From: an uncultured Bacteroidales bacterium
Lineage (GTDB): Bacteria > Bacteroidota > Bacteroidia > Bacteroidales > Bacteroidaceae
Assembly: GCA_902788315.1 (NCBI GenBank)
Contig: CADAJS010000012.1
Span: 111,102-175,101, forward strand
DNA length: 64,000 nt
Direction of reading: 5' to 3'
Shown here: positions 63,902 to 64,000 of the stretch, piece by piece
Numbering within the stretch: the first letter of the stretch is position 1
Layout: each line of letters opens with the position of its first letter
Position numbers and translations under genes: made by a program
Notes under the pieces: generated by a model
The model's input: only the letters and a program-made list of their open reading frames with translations
Database searches by the model: none
What the model was told of the DNA's origin: nothing

Positions 63902-64000
63902 ATGGACAAGATGTCAAGACGTTCCTTTCTGAAGACAGGAACAGCAGCAACGGCTGCATTTGCAATGGCTCCGGCCGACATGCTGGCAAAGGCCAAGAAG
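63902..64000 (+). CDS. N-terminus of a Tat-exported protein (partial)
   Basis: Only 33 codons are present before the window ends. MSRRSFLKTGTAATAAFAMAP is a clear twin-arginine signal (SRRSFLK then a weakly hydrophobic stretch, Ala before the likely cleavage site). It lies 34 bp after tatA. In Bacteroidales many such proteins are Gfo/Idh/MocA oxidoreductases, but nothing here allows that choice. Confidence 0.8.
   Translation, partial: MDKMSRRSFLKTGTAATAAFAMAPADMLAKAKK

Overview
This looks like a chromosomal segment from a member of the Bacteroidales, most probably a Prevotellaceae-like species of fairly high GC content. Many genes start just downstream of the Bacteroidetes promoter signature (TTTG, about 19 bp, then TAnnTTTG). 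Two giant exported proteins carry a type IX secretion-style C-terminus. The gene content is also typical of the order: DUF4491, DUF4199, DUF6452/DUF6048, HU-CCDC81/SPOR, PCMD, a GT3 glycogen synthase, and ribosomal protein S16 with a long tail. I see no phage, insertion sequence, CRISPR array or rRNA. The window is core genome apart from one accessory surface-protein locus.

Layout. 1-475: the 3' end of a DUF4491 gene and a repeat-rich convergent junction. 475-10885 (-): two paralogous giant secreted GLUG-repeat proteins with rearranged modules. 11294-14137 (+): a GH2 exo-glycosidase, divergent from them. 14300-23114 (+): a long row of housekeeping genes (DUF4199, GT2, DUF6452, DUF6048, ApbE, Crp-like regulator, M3 peptidase, dCMP deaminase, S41 protease). 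23523-25115 (-): an exported FAD oxidoreductase. 25251-25926 (-): five tRNA genes with reiterated tRNA-Gly 3'-end fragments. 26068-29473 (-): an outer-membrane barrel, PCMD protein and carboxynorspermidine decarboxylase operon. 29605-35608 (-): M20C dipeptidase, lipoprotein, RlmH, NadC, C69 peptidase. 35872-39098 (+): a cell-envelope/FHA operon. 39302-40240 (-): an AraC-type regulator, divergent from a lipoprotein and a histidine acid phosphatase (+). 43578-49037 (+): an RND efflux operon. 49347-54404 (+): OPT transporter, beta-helix protein, S16, PRPP synthetase. 54941-59215 (-): glycogen synthase and phosphorylase. 59504-64000: a small secreted protein, a cation antiporter, a small Cys protein, a TPR protein, TatA and the start of a Tat-exported protein.

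The least explained signal is in the non-coding DNA. Tandem arrays with the same 22-bp period but largely unrelated sequences sit in all four spaced convergent gene junctions and in one further intergenic gap. Their units tend to have a small dyad core. Other non-coding signals are an extended promoter class (GAAAAA, 13 bp, TTTG, 19 bp, TAnnTTTG), partly present as duplicated modules with a decayed upstream copy; 7-bp repeats containing ATG directly in front of start codons; and the tRNA-Gly-derived units. All assignments come from reading the sequence and remembered family knowledge. No database search was run.
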